Of a stretch of DNA of 43,676 bases, positions 9,948-18,687 are shown piece by piece. The notes under the pieces were generated by a model. The model was not told the origin of the DNA and searched no databases. It saw nothing but the letters and a program-made list of their open reading frames with translations. The stretch is taken from assembly GCA_028284395.1 (NCBI GenBank), contig JANQRV010000349.1, positions 1-43,676 of the forward strand. The letters run 5' to 3'. How positions within the stretch are numbered: position 1 is the stretch's first letter; every line of letters begins with the position of its first letter. A program made the position numbers and the translations under genes. Source of the DNA: Saprospiraceae bacterium (GTDB lineage: Bacteria; Bacteroidota; Bacteroidia; Chitinophagales; Saprospiraceae).

Positions 9948-9986
9948 ACGAAGCCCGCCAGGAATTTAGTACCTGGCGGGCTTCGT
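9948..9986 (+). terminator. Perfect 15-bp hairpin after the amidohydrolase operon
   Basis: The arms at 9948-9962 and 9972-9986 are perfect reverse complements, GC-rich (core GCCCGCCAGG) with a 9-nt loop. It lies 36 bp after the second amidohydrolase stop and ends 22 bp before the next ATG at 10009. No T-run follows on either strand, so it is not a classic intrinsic terminator. It could end transcription in another way, protect the upstream mRNA 3' end, or insulate the amylase gene. Confidence 0.6.
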
Positions 9987-10008
9987 ATTGGGCATTGACC
10001 TGATTTCA

Positions 10009-12408
10009 ATGCATTTTACTAAACTAAAGAGAATGGTTCAAAAAGGATTATTTTGGTCGTTTCTTATACTGCTTTCATTGCCGATCTATGCCCAGCAGAT
10101 TGATAAGAAGGTTTTATTTCAGGGCTTTTGGTGGGATTACAAAAACTCCAATTACCCAAATGGCTGGGCCAACTATCTGACCGACCTGGCGCCCCGATTA
10201 GCGGAGATCGGGATTGATGCAGTTTGGATCCCCCCTTCGGTAAAAAACTTATCTTTTGGAGAACCTGGCGTCGGTTACGCTCCATTTGATCATTATGACC
10301 TGGGGGATAAATTTCAAAAAGGATCGGTTCACACTCGCCTGGGTACAAAAGATGAGCTACTGCGCATGATCGCCGTATTTCACGCCAATGGGATCGAAGT
10401 CGTGCAAGACATTGTTCCCAACCACGTTATTGGTGCTGGCAGCAATACGGGCAAAGGTGGAGAAGATCCCGAGTCGACCAACGACAAGTATGCCAACTTC
10501 AGGTATGTTTGTTATCAGACGCCGGCCATCAACGAAACCGAATCGGAGTATCTAAGCCGTAGAGGGCGATTCCCAAAAAATTACCACAACTTTCATCCCA
10601 ATCCAGCTCACAATTGTTCGGGAGGCGATATCTGCAGTCAGTTTTTCGGCCCGGATATTTGTTTTGCTGATGACGCTTTTGGACAAAGTAGCAATGCCCT
10701 TTATAACCCCGTTCAATCCGGCACTGAAAACAATGGGTATATGAGGAAAGGAATGCGCGATTGGATGATATGGTACAAAAAACAGACTGGTTTTGATGGG
10801 GTTAGGGTGGATGCGGTAAAGCATTTTGATTTTCAAGCTTCGGAGGATTTTCTGTACAACCTTCAGTTTAATGCAGGTTTTGCCAGCGGGGGCGACCAGA
10901 TGTTTGCGGTCGGTGAATATGTTGGAAGTTCTTCTGAACTGGACAACTGGTATCAGGCGGTGAACAAACGAGCGGGAGTTTTTGATTTCAACCTACGGGC
11001 ATTCGATAGGACCGGCGGTTTATACAATATGGTGTATGGCATGGGTAATTTCGATGTAAGCCTTTTAGCCGGCGCGCAACAAACGGAAGCCAACCGCACC
11101 GTATATTATTCCTCAATCGATCGACTCGTACATAAAACGGTCCCTTTTATCAACAACCACGATACCTTTCGGCCGAGGCTGGATGAAAAGGGCAACTACA
11201 ACGGCTGGAATGGAGGTAGCGAGCTATCCGCACACATAGAACCCAATGAACCTCGACTGGCCACTGCTTATGCGGTAATCCTAGCGATGGATGGCAATCC
11301 ACAGATTTTTTTTGAAGATTTATTCGATATTGGTTATCGGTCGAACCGATTCGATCATCTTCCGTCAGACCTAAAGGGATTACCCGTTCATGAAGACATA
11401 AAAAACCTAATCCAGTGCCATCAGAAATTGGATTTCAAATCCGGCCCTTACAAGGTCAGAAGTGCCGAAGCAAGTACGCATTTTGAACAAGGTACTCCCG
11501 CCGACCACTTGATTATTGAGCGAAGTGGAAAGGCAATAGTCGGCGTCAATGATAGCTGGGAAGATTGGCAAAACGCCTGGATTAACACCGATTTCCCCCC
11601 CGGCACAAACCTGATGGATTATTCCGGAGCAAACGGTACCGATGTGAAAACTGTTCAGGGAGATGGCCGACTTAATGTCAATACACCACCGGTAAATCCA
11701 GAACTGAACATCGCTGGTCGCCATGGTTATTCCGTCTGGGCTCCGGTGCCGGCAAATTCTCCATTTAGTTCGGTTCGACAAATGCAGGACTATCTATCCG
11801 AATGGAGTCCTGTGAGGAATCCTGAGACCACTCAAGAGTGGGAGTTGGCAGATGATTTGGGGGATCGTCACTGTGAGTCCTTAGGACAAGGGGGAGCCCT
11901 TCCGGATCTATCTACGAATTATCGGATTGCCGGTAAAATATTTGTCGCAAAAAACAGGGCGCTAACTTGCGAACTTTTCCCTACGGAATCCGGTAGAGAA
12001 CTGACTTTGGCTATCTTTGATCGGAGTGGTCGGCGCCTTCAACAAACTCATGGCACCGGGACATTAGTGCTTCGTTACACGCCAGATTTTACCGGGTGGA
12101 TCACCATCAAGGCGAGGAATTACCGGAATACTTATGAAGGCCAGCGATGTTTCGTAAAAGCCACTTACATTGCTCCTGAAGCAGTAATAACGAAAGACTA
12201 TCCTTCTGCCAATACCTCGTCCGTATGGACGGGAAATGGAGTGCCGGAAAATTGGCGTGACTGCCGCAATTGGGAGGAAGGAAGAGTTCCTAAAAATGGC
12301 GATGTCATCGTTTTTCCCGATCAAGCCGACCACACGCCTCTCTTACCCAAAACTTTTGAGCGGGCCAAAATTTTGAAAGAGGATGGTAAAAGGCACGCTC
12401 GTTTTTAG
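10009..12408 (+). CDS. Secreted GH13 alpha-amylase-family enzyme
   Basis: The product is about 799 residues from ATG 10009 (alternative ATG 10033; the open frame extends to a TTG at 9988). A signal peptide ends near SLPIYAQ. All four GH13 conserved regions are present: DIVPNHV, GVRVDAVKH with the nucleophile Asp268, AVGEYVG with the acid/base Glu303, and FINNHDTF with Asp385 (numbering from 10009). The catalytic barrel spans roughly residues 25-430. The rest contains beta-type domains and ends in a W-x-G...NW..G.vP..gD-V-I segment that usually opens a longer C-terminal repeat domain, but the protein stops about 40 residues later at KRHARF. The enzyme should cleave alpha-1,4-glucans outside the cytoplasm. 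No susC/susD genes are adjacent, so it is not in an obvious polysaccharide utilisation locus. Confidence 0.93.
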   Translation: MHFTKLKRMVQKGLFWSFLILLSLPIYAQQIDKKVLFQGFWWDYKNSNYPNGWANYLTDLAPRLAEIGIDAVWIPPSVKNLSFGEPGVGYAPFDHYDLGDKFQKGSVHTRLGTKDELLRMIAVFHANGIEVVQDIVPNHVIGAGSNTGKGGEDPESTNDKYANFRYVCYQTPAINETESEYLSRRGRFPKNYHNFHPNPAHNCSGGDICSQFFGPDICFADDAFGQSSNALYNPVQSGTENNGYMRKGMRDWMIWYKKQTGFDGVRVDAVKHFDFQASEDFLYNLQFNAGFASGGDQMFAVGEYVGSSSELDNWYQAVNKRAGVFDFNLRAFDRTGGLYNMVYGMGNFDVSLLAGAQQTEANRTVYYSSIDRLVHKTVPFINNHDTFRPRLDEKGNYNGWNGGSELSAHIEPNEPRLATAYAVILAMDGNPQIFFEDLFDIGYRSNRFDHLPSDLKGLPVHEDIKNLIQCHQKLDFKSGPYKVRSAEASTHFEQGTPADHLIIERSGKAIVGVNDSWEDWQNAWINTDFPPGTNLMDYSGANGTDVKTVQGDGRLNVNTPPVNPELNIAGRHGYSVWAPVPANSPFSSVRQMQDYLSEWSPVRNPETTQEWELADDLGDRHCESLGQGGALPDLSTNYRIAGKIFVAKNRALTCELFPTESGRELTLAIFDRSGRRLQQTHGTGTLVLRYTPDFTGWITIKARNYRNTYEGQRCFVKATYIAPEAVITKDYPSANTSSVWTGNGVPENWRDCRNWEEGRVPKNGDVIVFPDQADHTPLLPKTFERAKILKEDGKRHARF

Positions 12409-12436
12409 TCCAGCGAGGGAATTCCGAACAAGTTTC

Positions 12437-12483
12437 TTAGAGGCTGTTAAAACCTAAACGAATGAAATCCGTACTTCAGGATT
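12437..12483 (+). repeat. Probable decayed copy of the CTGTTAAAA hairpin repeat
   Basis: The segment at 12437-12454 matches the left arm of the intact repeats at 17.7 and 23.8 kb (TTAGAGGCTGTTAAAACC). The segment at 12469-12483 matches their loop and right-arm start (CCGTACTTCAGGATT). The two parts are split by about 14 extra bases and the right arm is lost, so no strong hairpin remains. It lies between the amylase and purU genes. Confidence 0.4.
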
Positions 12484-12509
12484 AAGTAAAATGAAATATA
12501 TACAACGCA

Positions 12510-13340
12510 ATGAACAAGATACTACGTGTCAGCTGCCCCGATGAAAAAGGGCTCGTTTACAAAGTGACTAAAATCCTGTATGAATTTGATCTGAATGTTG
12601 TCAGGAATGATGAATTTGTGGAGGGACAAAGTCATCGTTTTTTTATGCGGACCGTGTTTACAGGAGATTGTGATCAAGTAGCATTGGAAAAGGAACTCAA
12701 GGCCGCTCTCCCAAACGACTGTAAGATTCACCTTGTGGAAGAAAAACGAAAGCGGATCATCGTCTTTGCCAGCAAGGAACACCAGTGCTTATCGGAGGTC
12801 CTGGTGCGTTGCGAATACGAAGAACTCAATGCGAAAGTAGTCGCTGTCGTCAGCAATCACCAGAAATTACAGCCGCTGGTAGAGAAATTTCAGGTACCTT
12901 TCCATTTTGTGGATCATCGGAACATCTCGAGAGAAGAACACGAAGCTCAGGTGCTGGAGATCGTTCAGCGGTATGATTTTGATTACATGATCCTCGCTAA
13001 ATACATGCGTATCCTCAACGCTTCATTTGTGGCGCAGTTTTCGAATCGCATCATCAATATCCATCATTCCTTTTTGCCCGCTTTCAAAGGAGCAAACCCC
13101 TATCGGCAGGCCTTCGATCGAGGCGTTAAAATTATTGGAGCTACCGCTCATTTTGTGACCGCAGGCCTGGATGAAGGGCCAATTATTGCCCAGGATGTCA
13201 ACTCAGTAAATCATCAGTTTTCTGCTAAAGATATGTCACGTGCGGGGAAAGACATTGAAAAAATTGTTCTAGCCAAGGCGCTTCGTTTGGTCTTTGACGA
13301 CCGGGTTTTCATCTACAACAATAAGACAGTAGTATTTTAA
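12510..13340 (+). CDS. purU: Formyltetrahydrofolate deformylase
   Basis: This 276-residue protein has the standard two-domain PurU layout. An N-terminal ACT-type regulatory domain (residues 1-80, opening ILRVSCPDEKGLVYKVTKIL) is followed by a formyltransferase-fold catalytic domain (about 85-276). The active-site block INIHHSFLPAFKGANPY and the later GATAHFVTAGLDEGPIIAQD supply the Asn-His-Asp catalytic set typical of the family. It hydrolyses 10-formyl-tetrahydrofolate to formate and tetrahydrofolate, balancing one-carbon pools in the cytoplasm. The length is normal for the family. It is followed at 13 bp by a convergent sensor gene with no room for a hairpin terminator. Confidence 0.95.
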   Translation: MNKILRVSCPDEKGLVYKVTKILYEFDLNVVRNDEFVEGQSHRFFMRTVFTGDCDQVALEKELKAALPNDCKIHLVEEKRKRIIVFASKEHQCLSEVLVRCEYEELNAKVVAVVSNHQKLQPLVEKFQVPFHFVDHRNISREEHEAQVLEIVQRYDFDYMILAKYMRILNASFVAQFSNRIINIHHSFLPAFKGANPYRQAFDRGVKIIGATAHFVTAGLDEGPIIAQDVNSVNHQFSAKDMSRAGKDIEKIVLAKALRLVFDDRVFIYNNKTVVF

Positions 13341-13352
13341 TCAGCTGCAAGA

Positions 13353-15224
13353 TTAAGTATTACCCAATGGTATGGATACTTTCAACATTGACCCGTTTGT
13401 TCTTTTTGGTTGGATTTCCATGCTTGCATCCAGGTAATTCACATAGCTTTCGATTGAATGAAGGTCGAAAGTTTCTTCATCCGAGTTAGGCTTTGTGGTC
13501 AATTGTTTTCTATCGGCCTCAATAATCAGATCCAATTGCTGGCCACTTTTTGTGAGTTGAACAAATGCTTGGGTGGCATGAGATTGCTTGACTAGGCTTT
13601 CGAGGTATTTCTGCACCAATTGGTACGTTGTCAATTCAATGCTCGAATTGAGCCGCAGGTCCTCCAATTCAGCACTGTGGAAGTCAACTTCAAGACCCAC
13701 TTTCTCCATTCTTTGGCAAAGGTCTCCAATGGCTGCGTTTAAACCGAGTTTGATGAGGGCACCAGGCATGATCTGATGAGAAATGCGGCGGATTTCAGAG
13801 ACGGCCTGATTAACGAGGAGATTGGTTTGATCGATAGCTGGACTGTTGTCGGGGAACCTACTTTTCAGGGACTGAAAGTTAAACTGGACTGCCGAAATAA
13901 TGCTGCCCAATTCTTCGTGGACTTCCTCAGAAATATGACGTCGGGCATTTTCCTCTCCCTTCAAAAGAGCATTCAAAGCGGTTATTTTGTGTTGTTTTTG
14001 GAGTTCGTCAAGTCTGGACTGATTTATTTCCTTGTCTTTTTGGGCCAGTGCTTTTTCTGCTTTCATTTTAATATTGAAAGATCGTATAAAAAACGCCAAA
14101 ACCAAGAGCGAAAGAATGAATCCAATGGTGAAAAGTCGCTGTAAGAAGGACTGATGATCCAACTCAGTTTGTCGGATCCTCGCTTCCTGTTTCAATAGCT
14201 CGAGGGCCTGCTTTTGCTGGCGACTTTCATATTCGTTTTGAATGGCAGCCAGTTCCCGGGCCTTTTGTTCATTAAAGATTTCGTCTTTGGCGGAATTATA
14301 GCGTCGGTAGTAGTGAAGTGCTTTTTCAGGTTCGCGTAAATCGGCGTAACAATTGGAGAGGAAAAGATAATTTTGAGATTGATAAAACACATTGTTCAAT
14401 AAGTTGATCAATTGTTCCGCTTTTTGCAAAAACCTCAGGCCGCTTTGATACTGTTGTTGTTTGGTTAGAAATGAACCATAATTTAGATAGTTGCGTGCTA
14501 ATAAGACGGTGTCGCGAACGCGCTCCGAAAGTGTGATGGCATCCCGGTAATATTTCTTAGCTTCCCGGGGCCTGCCGTCGCTTTCGAGTGTGATGGCCAG
14601 GTTGGCATACGAATTAGCAAGACCCTTTTCATCATTAATGGAAGTCTGAATAGGGATGGCTTCCTGCAGATATTGGTAGGCCACTTGAAAGCTATCCGGG
14701 TGTGCCTGCCAATAGAAATGGGCGAATTGGGAATAAACTCGGCCGAGAGACTGCCGGTCTGTATTTAGGCTACTTAGTGTCACCGCTTCCCGGAGTGCCT
14801 TCCTGGCCTCCGGATAACTTCGCAATTGTAGATAAGCATTGGAAGTAGCCAGTAAGATTTCGATTCTCAGGAGGGTATCGGTCTTGGGAGGAGCATAATC
14901 CAAAGCTGCTAGGAGCGGTTCGATGGCTTCTGATAGTTTTCCTTGGTTCGTATAAAGCGTTCCCATGTTTAAGTAGGTTTTCGCCAAACCCTGTTGCTGA
15001 CCGTTCTCTTCCGCTAACTTTTTTGCTTTTTCAAGATATTCAGCTGCTTTTTCATGTTGCGTAATGGCAAGTTGAGATGCGTACTTAAGATAGGCTTCAA
15101 TCTCTGCAGCTACCATGGTTTGATCCAGTATATCGGAAATGGGCATTTCCGATTGAGCCACAGAGATGAACCAGGTCAACCCTAAAGTCAACCCAATCAT
15201 TGTTTTCTTTATAGCTCTATTCAT
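13353..15224 (-). CDS. TPR-containing sensor histidine kinase homologue with degenerate ATPase domain
   Basis: The 623-residue product has a signal peptide (MIGLTLGLTWFISVAQ), about seven tetratricopeptide repeats (residues 40-330), a coiled linker, one membrane segment (LFTIGFILSLLVLAFFIRSF, near 365-385), a second coil, and a HisKA_3-like dimerisation domain. The phospho-acceptor His436 is kept in HISEEVHEELGSIISAV, and the following RRISHQIMPGALIKLGLNAA block is typical. The ATPase domain is not: the N-box Asn is gone (QKYLESLVKQSH), no D-x-G-x-G box can be found (EADRKQL in its place), and the second glycine box is absent. The layout resembles NarL-type sensors of Bacteroidota, but no LuxR-type response regulator is adjacent. 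It may be a pseudokinase that senses and scaffolds or dephosphorylates. Confidence 0.85.
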   Translation of the reverse strand: MNRAIKKTMIGLTLGLTWFISVAQSEMPISDILDQTMVAAEIEAYLKYASQLAITQHEKAAEYLEKAKKLAEENGQQQGLAKTYLNMGTLYTNQGKLSEAIEPLLAALDYAPPKTDTLLRIEILLATSNAYLQLRSYPEARKALREAVTLSSLNTDRQSLGRVYSQFAHFYWQAHPDSFQVAYQYLQEAIPIQTSINDEKGLANSYANLAITLESDGRPREAKKYYRDAITLSERVRDTVLLARNYLNYGSFLTKQQQYQSGLRFLQKAEQLINLLNNVFYQSQNYLFLSNCYADLREPEKALHYYRRYNSAKDEIFNEQKARELAAIQNEYESRQQKQALELLKQEARIRQTELDHQSFLQRLFTIGFILSLLVLAFFIRSFNIKMKAEKALAQKDKEINQSRLDELQKQHKITALNALLKGEENARRHISEEVHEELGSIISAVQFNFQSLKSRFPDNSPAIDQTNLLVNQAVSEIRRISHQIMPGALIKLGLNAAIGDLCQRMEKVGLEVDFHSAELEDLRLNSSIELTTYQLVQKYLESLVKQSHATQAFVQLTKSGQQLDLIIEADRKQLTTKPNSDEETFDLHSIESYVNYLDASMEIQPKRTNGSMLKVSIPLGNT

Positions 15225-15328
15225 CGAAGGATTTTAATTTACAATATCTCGGTTTTTTGAGAAAATAAACTCACTGTTTACCATGAGAAAATGAAATTAC
15301 CATTTTTAGGGGAATTCTACTGCTGGTT

Positions 15329-15351
15329 GGGGAGGAAAGGATGGCCTCCCC
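15329..15351. other. GC-rich hairpin in the sensor/DUF2853 divergent region
   Basis: Arms GGGGAGG (15329-15335) and CCTCCCC (15345-15351) form a 7-bp GC-rich stem with a 9-nt loop in otherwise AT-rich sequence, flanked by a further CTGC/GCAG match. It lies about 115 bp before the DUF2853 gene and about 105 bp before the sensor start on the other strand. It could be a leader element or an operator. Confidence 0.35.
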
Positions 15352-15466
15352 GGCAGGATTTACGATTTAAATAAAATGAATGTGTTACTTCTAGCTCGCT
15401 TATCAGTCACAATAGAGAAAATTTGATCACTTACTTACCATTACAAAATAATTTAATCAGCGAATT

Positions 15467-15820
15467 ATGAGTAAATTTGACGAAGCCCTGGAGCTTTACC
15501 ATTCCAATATGTCTGAAAAGATCGGCATCAAAAAAATCGACTCTGAATTACTAAAATTGGTGACCAGGGGTTTGGGGCCGTCCATCTACCGCAAGGATGC
15601 CGCGTCGGTGTCTTGTTCGGACCAGTCCGAATTGGATCGCGTGAAGAAGAATTTTCTAATCAAGAAATTGGGTTTGGATGATGGGCCGGAATTGGATGCT
15701 GCCATTAAAAAGGTATGCCAGAAAATGGGATCGTCTAACAGAAATAAGTATCGAGCAATCTTCTATTATTTACTGGTAAAAGAATTCGGTAAAGAAGCTG
15801 TTTATACGGTGAATTCATAG
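15467..15820 (+). CDS. DUF2853 family protein
   Basis: This small helical protein of 117 residues matches the DUF2853 pattern closely. It opens with MSKFDEALELY, has the family block TRGLGPSIYRKDAASVSCSD, then VKKNFLIKKLGLDDGPELD, and ends with SNRNKYRAIFYYLLVKEF. No enzymatic residues are recognisable and the family's role is unknown. No signal peptide or membrane segment is present, so it should be cytoplasmic. It stands alone, with a GC-rich hairpin upstream and a strong bidirectional terminator downstream, so it is probably a single-gene transcript. Confidence 0.88.
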   Translation: MSKFDEALELYHSNMSEKIGIKKIDSELLKLVTRGLGPSIYRKDAASVSCSDQSELDRVKKNFLIKKLGLDDGPELDAAIKKVCQKMGSSNRNKYRAIFYYLLVKEFGKEAVYTVNS

Positions 15821-15871
15821 TGTTTTGCGCCCGGGCGAAATAGGAAGGTACAGTTTCGGCAGGCACAAGAT

Positions 15872-15908
15872 AGAAAGGTTAGAATAGTTCGACTATTTTG
15901 ACCTTTCT
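15872..15908. terminator. Bidirectional 17-bp terminator hairpin
   Basis: Arms at 15872-15888 and 15892-15908 pair over 17 positions with two G-U wobbles around a 3-nt loop. The structure lies between the converging DUF2853 and flavin reductase genes and can serve both. No long T-run follows, but the A/T content around the stem is high. Confidence 0.75.
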
Positions 15909-15975
15909 GCATTTACTAGCAGTACTTTGTCAAGTTAAACTTGCATCAGGCTGAAAGCCTGGAAGACCCTAATTC

Positions 15976-16887
15976 TTAATCCTGATTGTTATTAGCGGAA
16001 GGTTCTATCCATTCCCCGAGCCAGGCCAGTTTAGCGGCCAATTCGGTGTTTTCTTTTTCCAACTCCTTTTGCGCGTAAAGGTGCAACCTATTGATGGGAT
16101 CGTGAGACTTTAAGATTTGTTGAATCCGGTGTTCGTTTTTGATCTCTTCAATGGATGCTCTGCTGGGCTTTTCGGTCATAGAAGCCAATTGTCCAAGGTT
16201 ATTCCCGGTCAATACATCACTATTCTTGACGGACTTCGGTAATTGATCAAAACCAATTCCAATTTTGGTGACGGGTTGATAGATGGTGTAAACGGATTCT
16301 CCGCTAGCCCTGGTATAAAAAGCTCTCCCCAGCCGTCCCATCAAATCTATTTTATGTGGATTGATTCGATGGTTTTCATCCAGAATATCTTCATTAATGT
16401 GCAATAAGACCACATTGGCAATGATGAGGTGGCCCGCTCCTTTCTGTGCACCAAGTGCTACAATATCTTTTACTTTACATTCAAACTGCACCGGAGACTC
16501 AGCCACTCGAAACGGTTTCACCATCTCGGAATGTAGCGGAGTAAGCCCCGATTTGTCAAACTCGCTAACATTTGATGGGAATTCAATACTTGCAAGTGTC
16601 ATTTGGCGAACAATATCGTAACTAACGACATTAATAACTACCTCCCCGGTATGTCGGACATTGTGAAGTGTATCTTTAGTAGTATTATTGGAGACCCGAC
16701 GGTTGGACGAAAAAACCAGTGTTGGTGGATTGGAGCTGAAAACGTTGAAAAAACTATAGGGTGCGAGGTTAGGGATGCCATCTTCATCCACGGTACTGGC
16801 AAATGCAATCGGCCTTGGGGCGACAGCACCTACCAGATATTGATGAAGATCTTTTGTTGCGACCTTATTGGGATCGATCGTTAACAT
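15976..16887 (-). CDS. Flavin reductase-like protein (FMN-binding split barrel)
   Basis: The 303-residue product belongs to the flavin reductase/DIM6-NTAB family. Its first 200 residues show the split-barrel fold with the signature HQYLVGAVAPRPIAFASTVD, then NLAPYSFFNVFSSNPPTLVFS, where FMN phosphate and isoalloxazine contacts are made. A C-terminal tail of about 100 residues is helical and charged. Family members bind FMN and reduce it or use it for oxidoreduction; the substrate of this one cannot be read from sequence. The start at ATG 16887 gives the usual family beginning (MLTIDPN) and no signal peptide, so it should be cytoplasmic. It faces the TlpA-like gene divergently across 164 bp. 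Confidence 0.88.
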   Translation of the reverse strand: MLTIDPNKVATKDLHQYLVGAVAPRPIAFASTVDEDGIPNLAPYSFFNVFSSNPPTLVFSSNRRVSNNTTKDTLHNVRHTGEVVINVVSYDIVRQMTLASIEFPSNVSEFDKSGLTPLHSEMVKPFRVAESPVQFECKVKDIVALGAQKGAGHLIIANVVLLHINEDILDENHRINPHKIDLMGRLGRAFYTRASGESVYTIYQPVTKIGIGFDQLPKSVKNSDVLTGNNLGQLASMTEKPSRASIEEIKNEHRIQQILKSHDPINRLHLYAQKELEKENTELAAKLAWLGEWIEPSANNNQD

Positions 16888-17051
16888 ATGGGCCTGAATT
16901 TGTGACTAACACGGTCAATTTAAAAAAAATTACGTCAATGTGTTGGTTTTTATGACGGCTTCCCCTTAAAATAGAGGATTTTAGAAGAAAAATTTTCTGT
17001 GAATAACCGACGCTCAATCGTTATTACAGATCACATAAATCACTAGAGAAA

Positions 17052-17597
17052 ATGAAAAAGTTTGGTCTAAGCTCCATTACCAATATCCTAATTCTCGTAG
17101 TAATAGGTGTTTTCGTATTTCGATATTTTTATATGAAACCCAAGTTTGTTAACGGAGAAGTAGCTCCGAATTTTGTAGCTGCTATTCCAAGTGACCCTTC
17201 CTGGGAGTTTGACGAATTAAAAGGTAATTACATTTTGCTGGACTTTTGGGGGAGTTGGTGTGGTCCATGCTTGCAAGAAAACCCTCAACTAGTAGATCTT
17301 TACCAGAAATACAATGGGAAGCAATTCAAGGATGCTGAAGGCTTTGAAATTGTTAGCGTAGCAATCGAAAGAAGTGAAAAATCCTGGAAAAGAGCGATCA
17401 ACCGATACGGCTTGGAATGGCCTTATCACGTGCTGGATCTCGCAACGAATATGAAATTCTTTGACTCTGAAATTGCTGGTAAATACGGTGTTAAGCAATT
17501 GCCGACCAAGTATTTGATTAACCCGAAAGGCTATATCATCGGTGTGAATTTACCTAAGAATGAAGTTGAAGCACTTCTGAATAAATCTCTGCTTTGA
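17052..17597 (+). CDS. Membrane-anchored TlpA/ResA-like thioredoxin
   Basis: This 181-residue protein has an N-terminal membrane anchor (ITNILILVVIGVFVFRYFY, residues 9-27) and a periplasm-facing thioredoxin-fold domain. The redox motif WCGPC uses Cys70 and Cys73 in the block YILLDFWGSWCGPC, and the cis-proline loop appears as VKQLPTKYLINPKG. Such proteins reduce or relay disulfides in the envelope, often for cytochrome c or envelope protein maturation. No cytochrome maturation genes are nearby, so the client is unknown. The gene appears monocistronic, and the hairpin repeat at 17705-17742 lies downstream. Confidence 0.9.
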   Translation: MKKFGLSSITNILILVVIGVFVFRYFYMKPKFVNGEVAPNFVAAIPSDPSWEFDELKGNYILLDFWGSWCGPCLQENPQLVDLYQKYNGKQFKDAEGFEIVSVAIERSEKSWKRAINRYGLEWPYHVLDLATNMKFFDSEIAGKYGVKQLPTKYLINPKGYIIGVNLPKNEVEALLNKSLL

Positions 17598-17704
17598 CAA
17601 AGAATCCCTTCCGATTCTGATCGTGAATCTATTGCTACTATTGATTTTTATTACTTTTATCGGTGCATTGTCAGCCCCCTGGACAATTCTTTGAACGTTC
17701 TTAG

Positions 17705-17742
17705 AAGCTGTTAAAATCCGGTCTTCAGAATTTTAACAGCTT
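17705..17742 (+). repeat. Hairpin repeat, intact copy 1 (terminator-like)
   Basis: Arms at 17705-17717 and 17730-17742 (AAGCTGTTAAAAT and its complement) form a 13-bp perfect stem; the loop contains CGGTCTTCAG. The same sequence recurs at 23831-23870 with only one or two changes. It lies between the TlpA-like gene and the methyltransferase gene, where it probably ends transcription of the first. Repetition at unrelated gene ends points to a dispersed intergenic repeat. Confidence 0.75.
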
Positions 17743-17770
17743 ATATACCACAAATCCATATTCTTTGCCG

Positions 17771-18679
17771 ATGGAAAGAAAAATTACACTTTTGGATGGT
17801 GCCATGGGGACTGAGTTGAGAAATCGTGGATGCACCATACCTTCTCATCTTGACTCAATATGGTCGGCACAGGCATTGATCGATCACCCCGATATTGTTC
17901 GTAGGGTTCACGAAGACTACATTGCGGCGGGAGCAGATATCATCATCGCGAATAATTATGCCGTTACACAGGATCTATTGGCAAGAGTAGACCGACGGCA
18001 TCAATTGCAGGAATTGACTAACCTTGCCGTCGAGCTTGCCATTCAAGCCCGCAAACCTGCTGCTCGCCCCGTTAAGATAGCAGGTTCCCTCCCTCCCTTG
18101 AATACCAGCTACCGGGCAGATTTAGTGGGGGAACATGCTACAATTGTACGAAAGTATGCAGAAATCCTGGAGGTGCTTGGTCCCATAACCGACCTCATTA
18201 TCATTGAGAGTATGGCCTCCTCCAGAGAAGCAATAGGGGCTTTGGAGGCGTGTAAGGTGGTTGAACAGGAGGTTTGGATTAGTTTTACCTTACACGGTAA
18301 CCGGAAGAATACCCTGCCAAGCGGTGAATCCCTAACGGAGGCCATCGAAGCCATTTCAACCTTTGAGTACGGAGCCATGCTGATCAATTGTTGTGCAACG
18401 AATCAATTGTCCGAGGCCATAAAAGTTCTTGCAGACGCCACTAGCCTTCCTTTTGGCGGATACGCCAACCCCGAACGAATTCATACGTACTCCAATATGG
18501 AAGGAATAGATACGGACCCTGAGGATGCAAGGAAAAGTGGTGCCGACCCGATTGGCGTGCCGGAATATCTCACAGATGTCGAACAATGGATTGATTTGGG
18601 GGCAAATATCATCGGAGGTTGTTGCCGCACGCGACCAGATCATATCCGTGGAATCCGTAACTACATCGACACGCTTTAA
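17771..18679 (+). CDS. Homocysteine S-methyltransferase family protein
   Basis: The product is about 302 residues from ATG 17771 (the frame extends two codons to a TTG). It opens with the family motif LLDGAMGTELRNRG. Zinc-ligand cysteines occur in LINCCATNQ and in the C-terminal IIGGCCRTRPDHIRGI. The protein consists of this domain alone, without the folate or cobalamin domains of full MetH. That points to a MmuM-like enzyme using S-methylmethionine or another small methyl donor to make methionine, though betaine-type donors are also possible. It is followed after 8 bp by the hybrid sensor gene, so the two are probably co-transcribed. The upstream hairpin repeat separates it from the TlpA-like gene. 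Confidence 0.88.
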   Translation: MERKITLLDGAMGTELRNRGCTIPSHLDSIWSAQALIDHPDIVRRVHEDYIAAGADIIIANNYAVTQDLLARVDRRHQLQELTNLAVELAIQARKPAARPVKIAGSLPPLNTSYRADLVGEHATIVRKYAEILEVLGPITDLIIIESMASSREAIGALEACKVVEQEVWISFTLHGNRKNTLPSGESLTEAIEAISTFEYGAMLINCCATNQLSEAIKVLADATSLPFGGYANPERIHTYSNMEGIDTDPEDARKSGADPIGVPEYLTDVEQWIDLGANIIGGCCRTRPDHIRGIRNYIDTL

Positions 18680-18687
18680 GCAGTACG

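Noticed and set aside
12409..12509. Continuation of the GH13 gene by a frameshift
   Set aside because: No frame in this stretch continues the expected beta-domain pattern; only a decayed repeat is visible.
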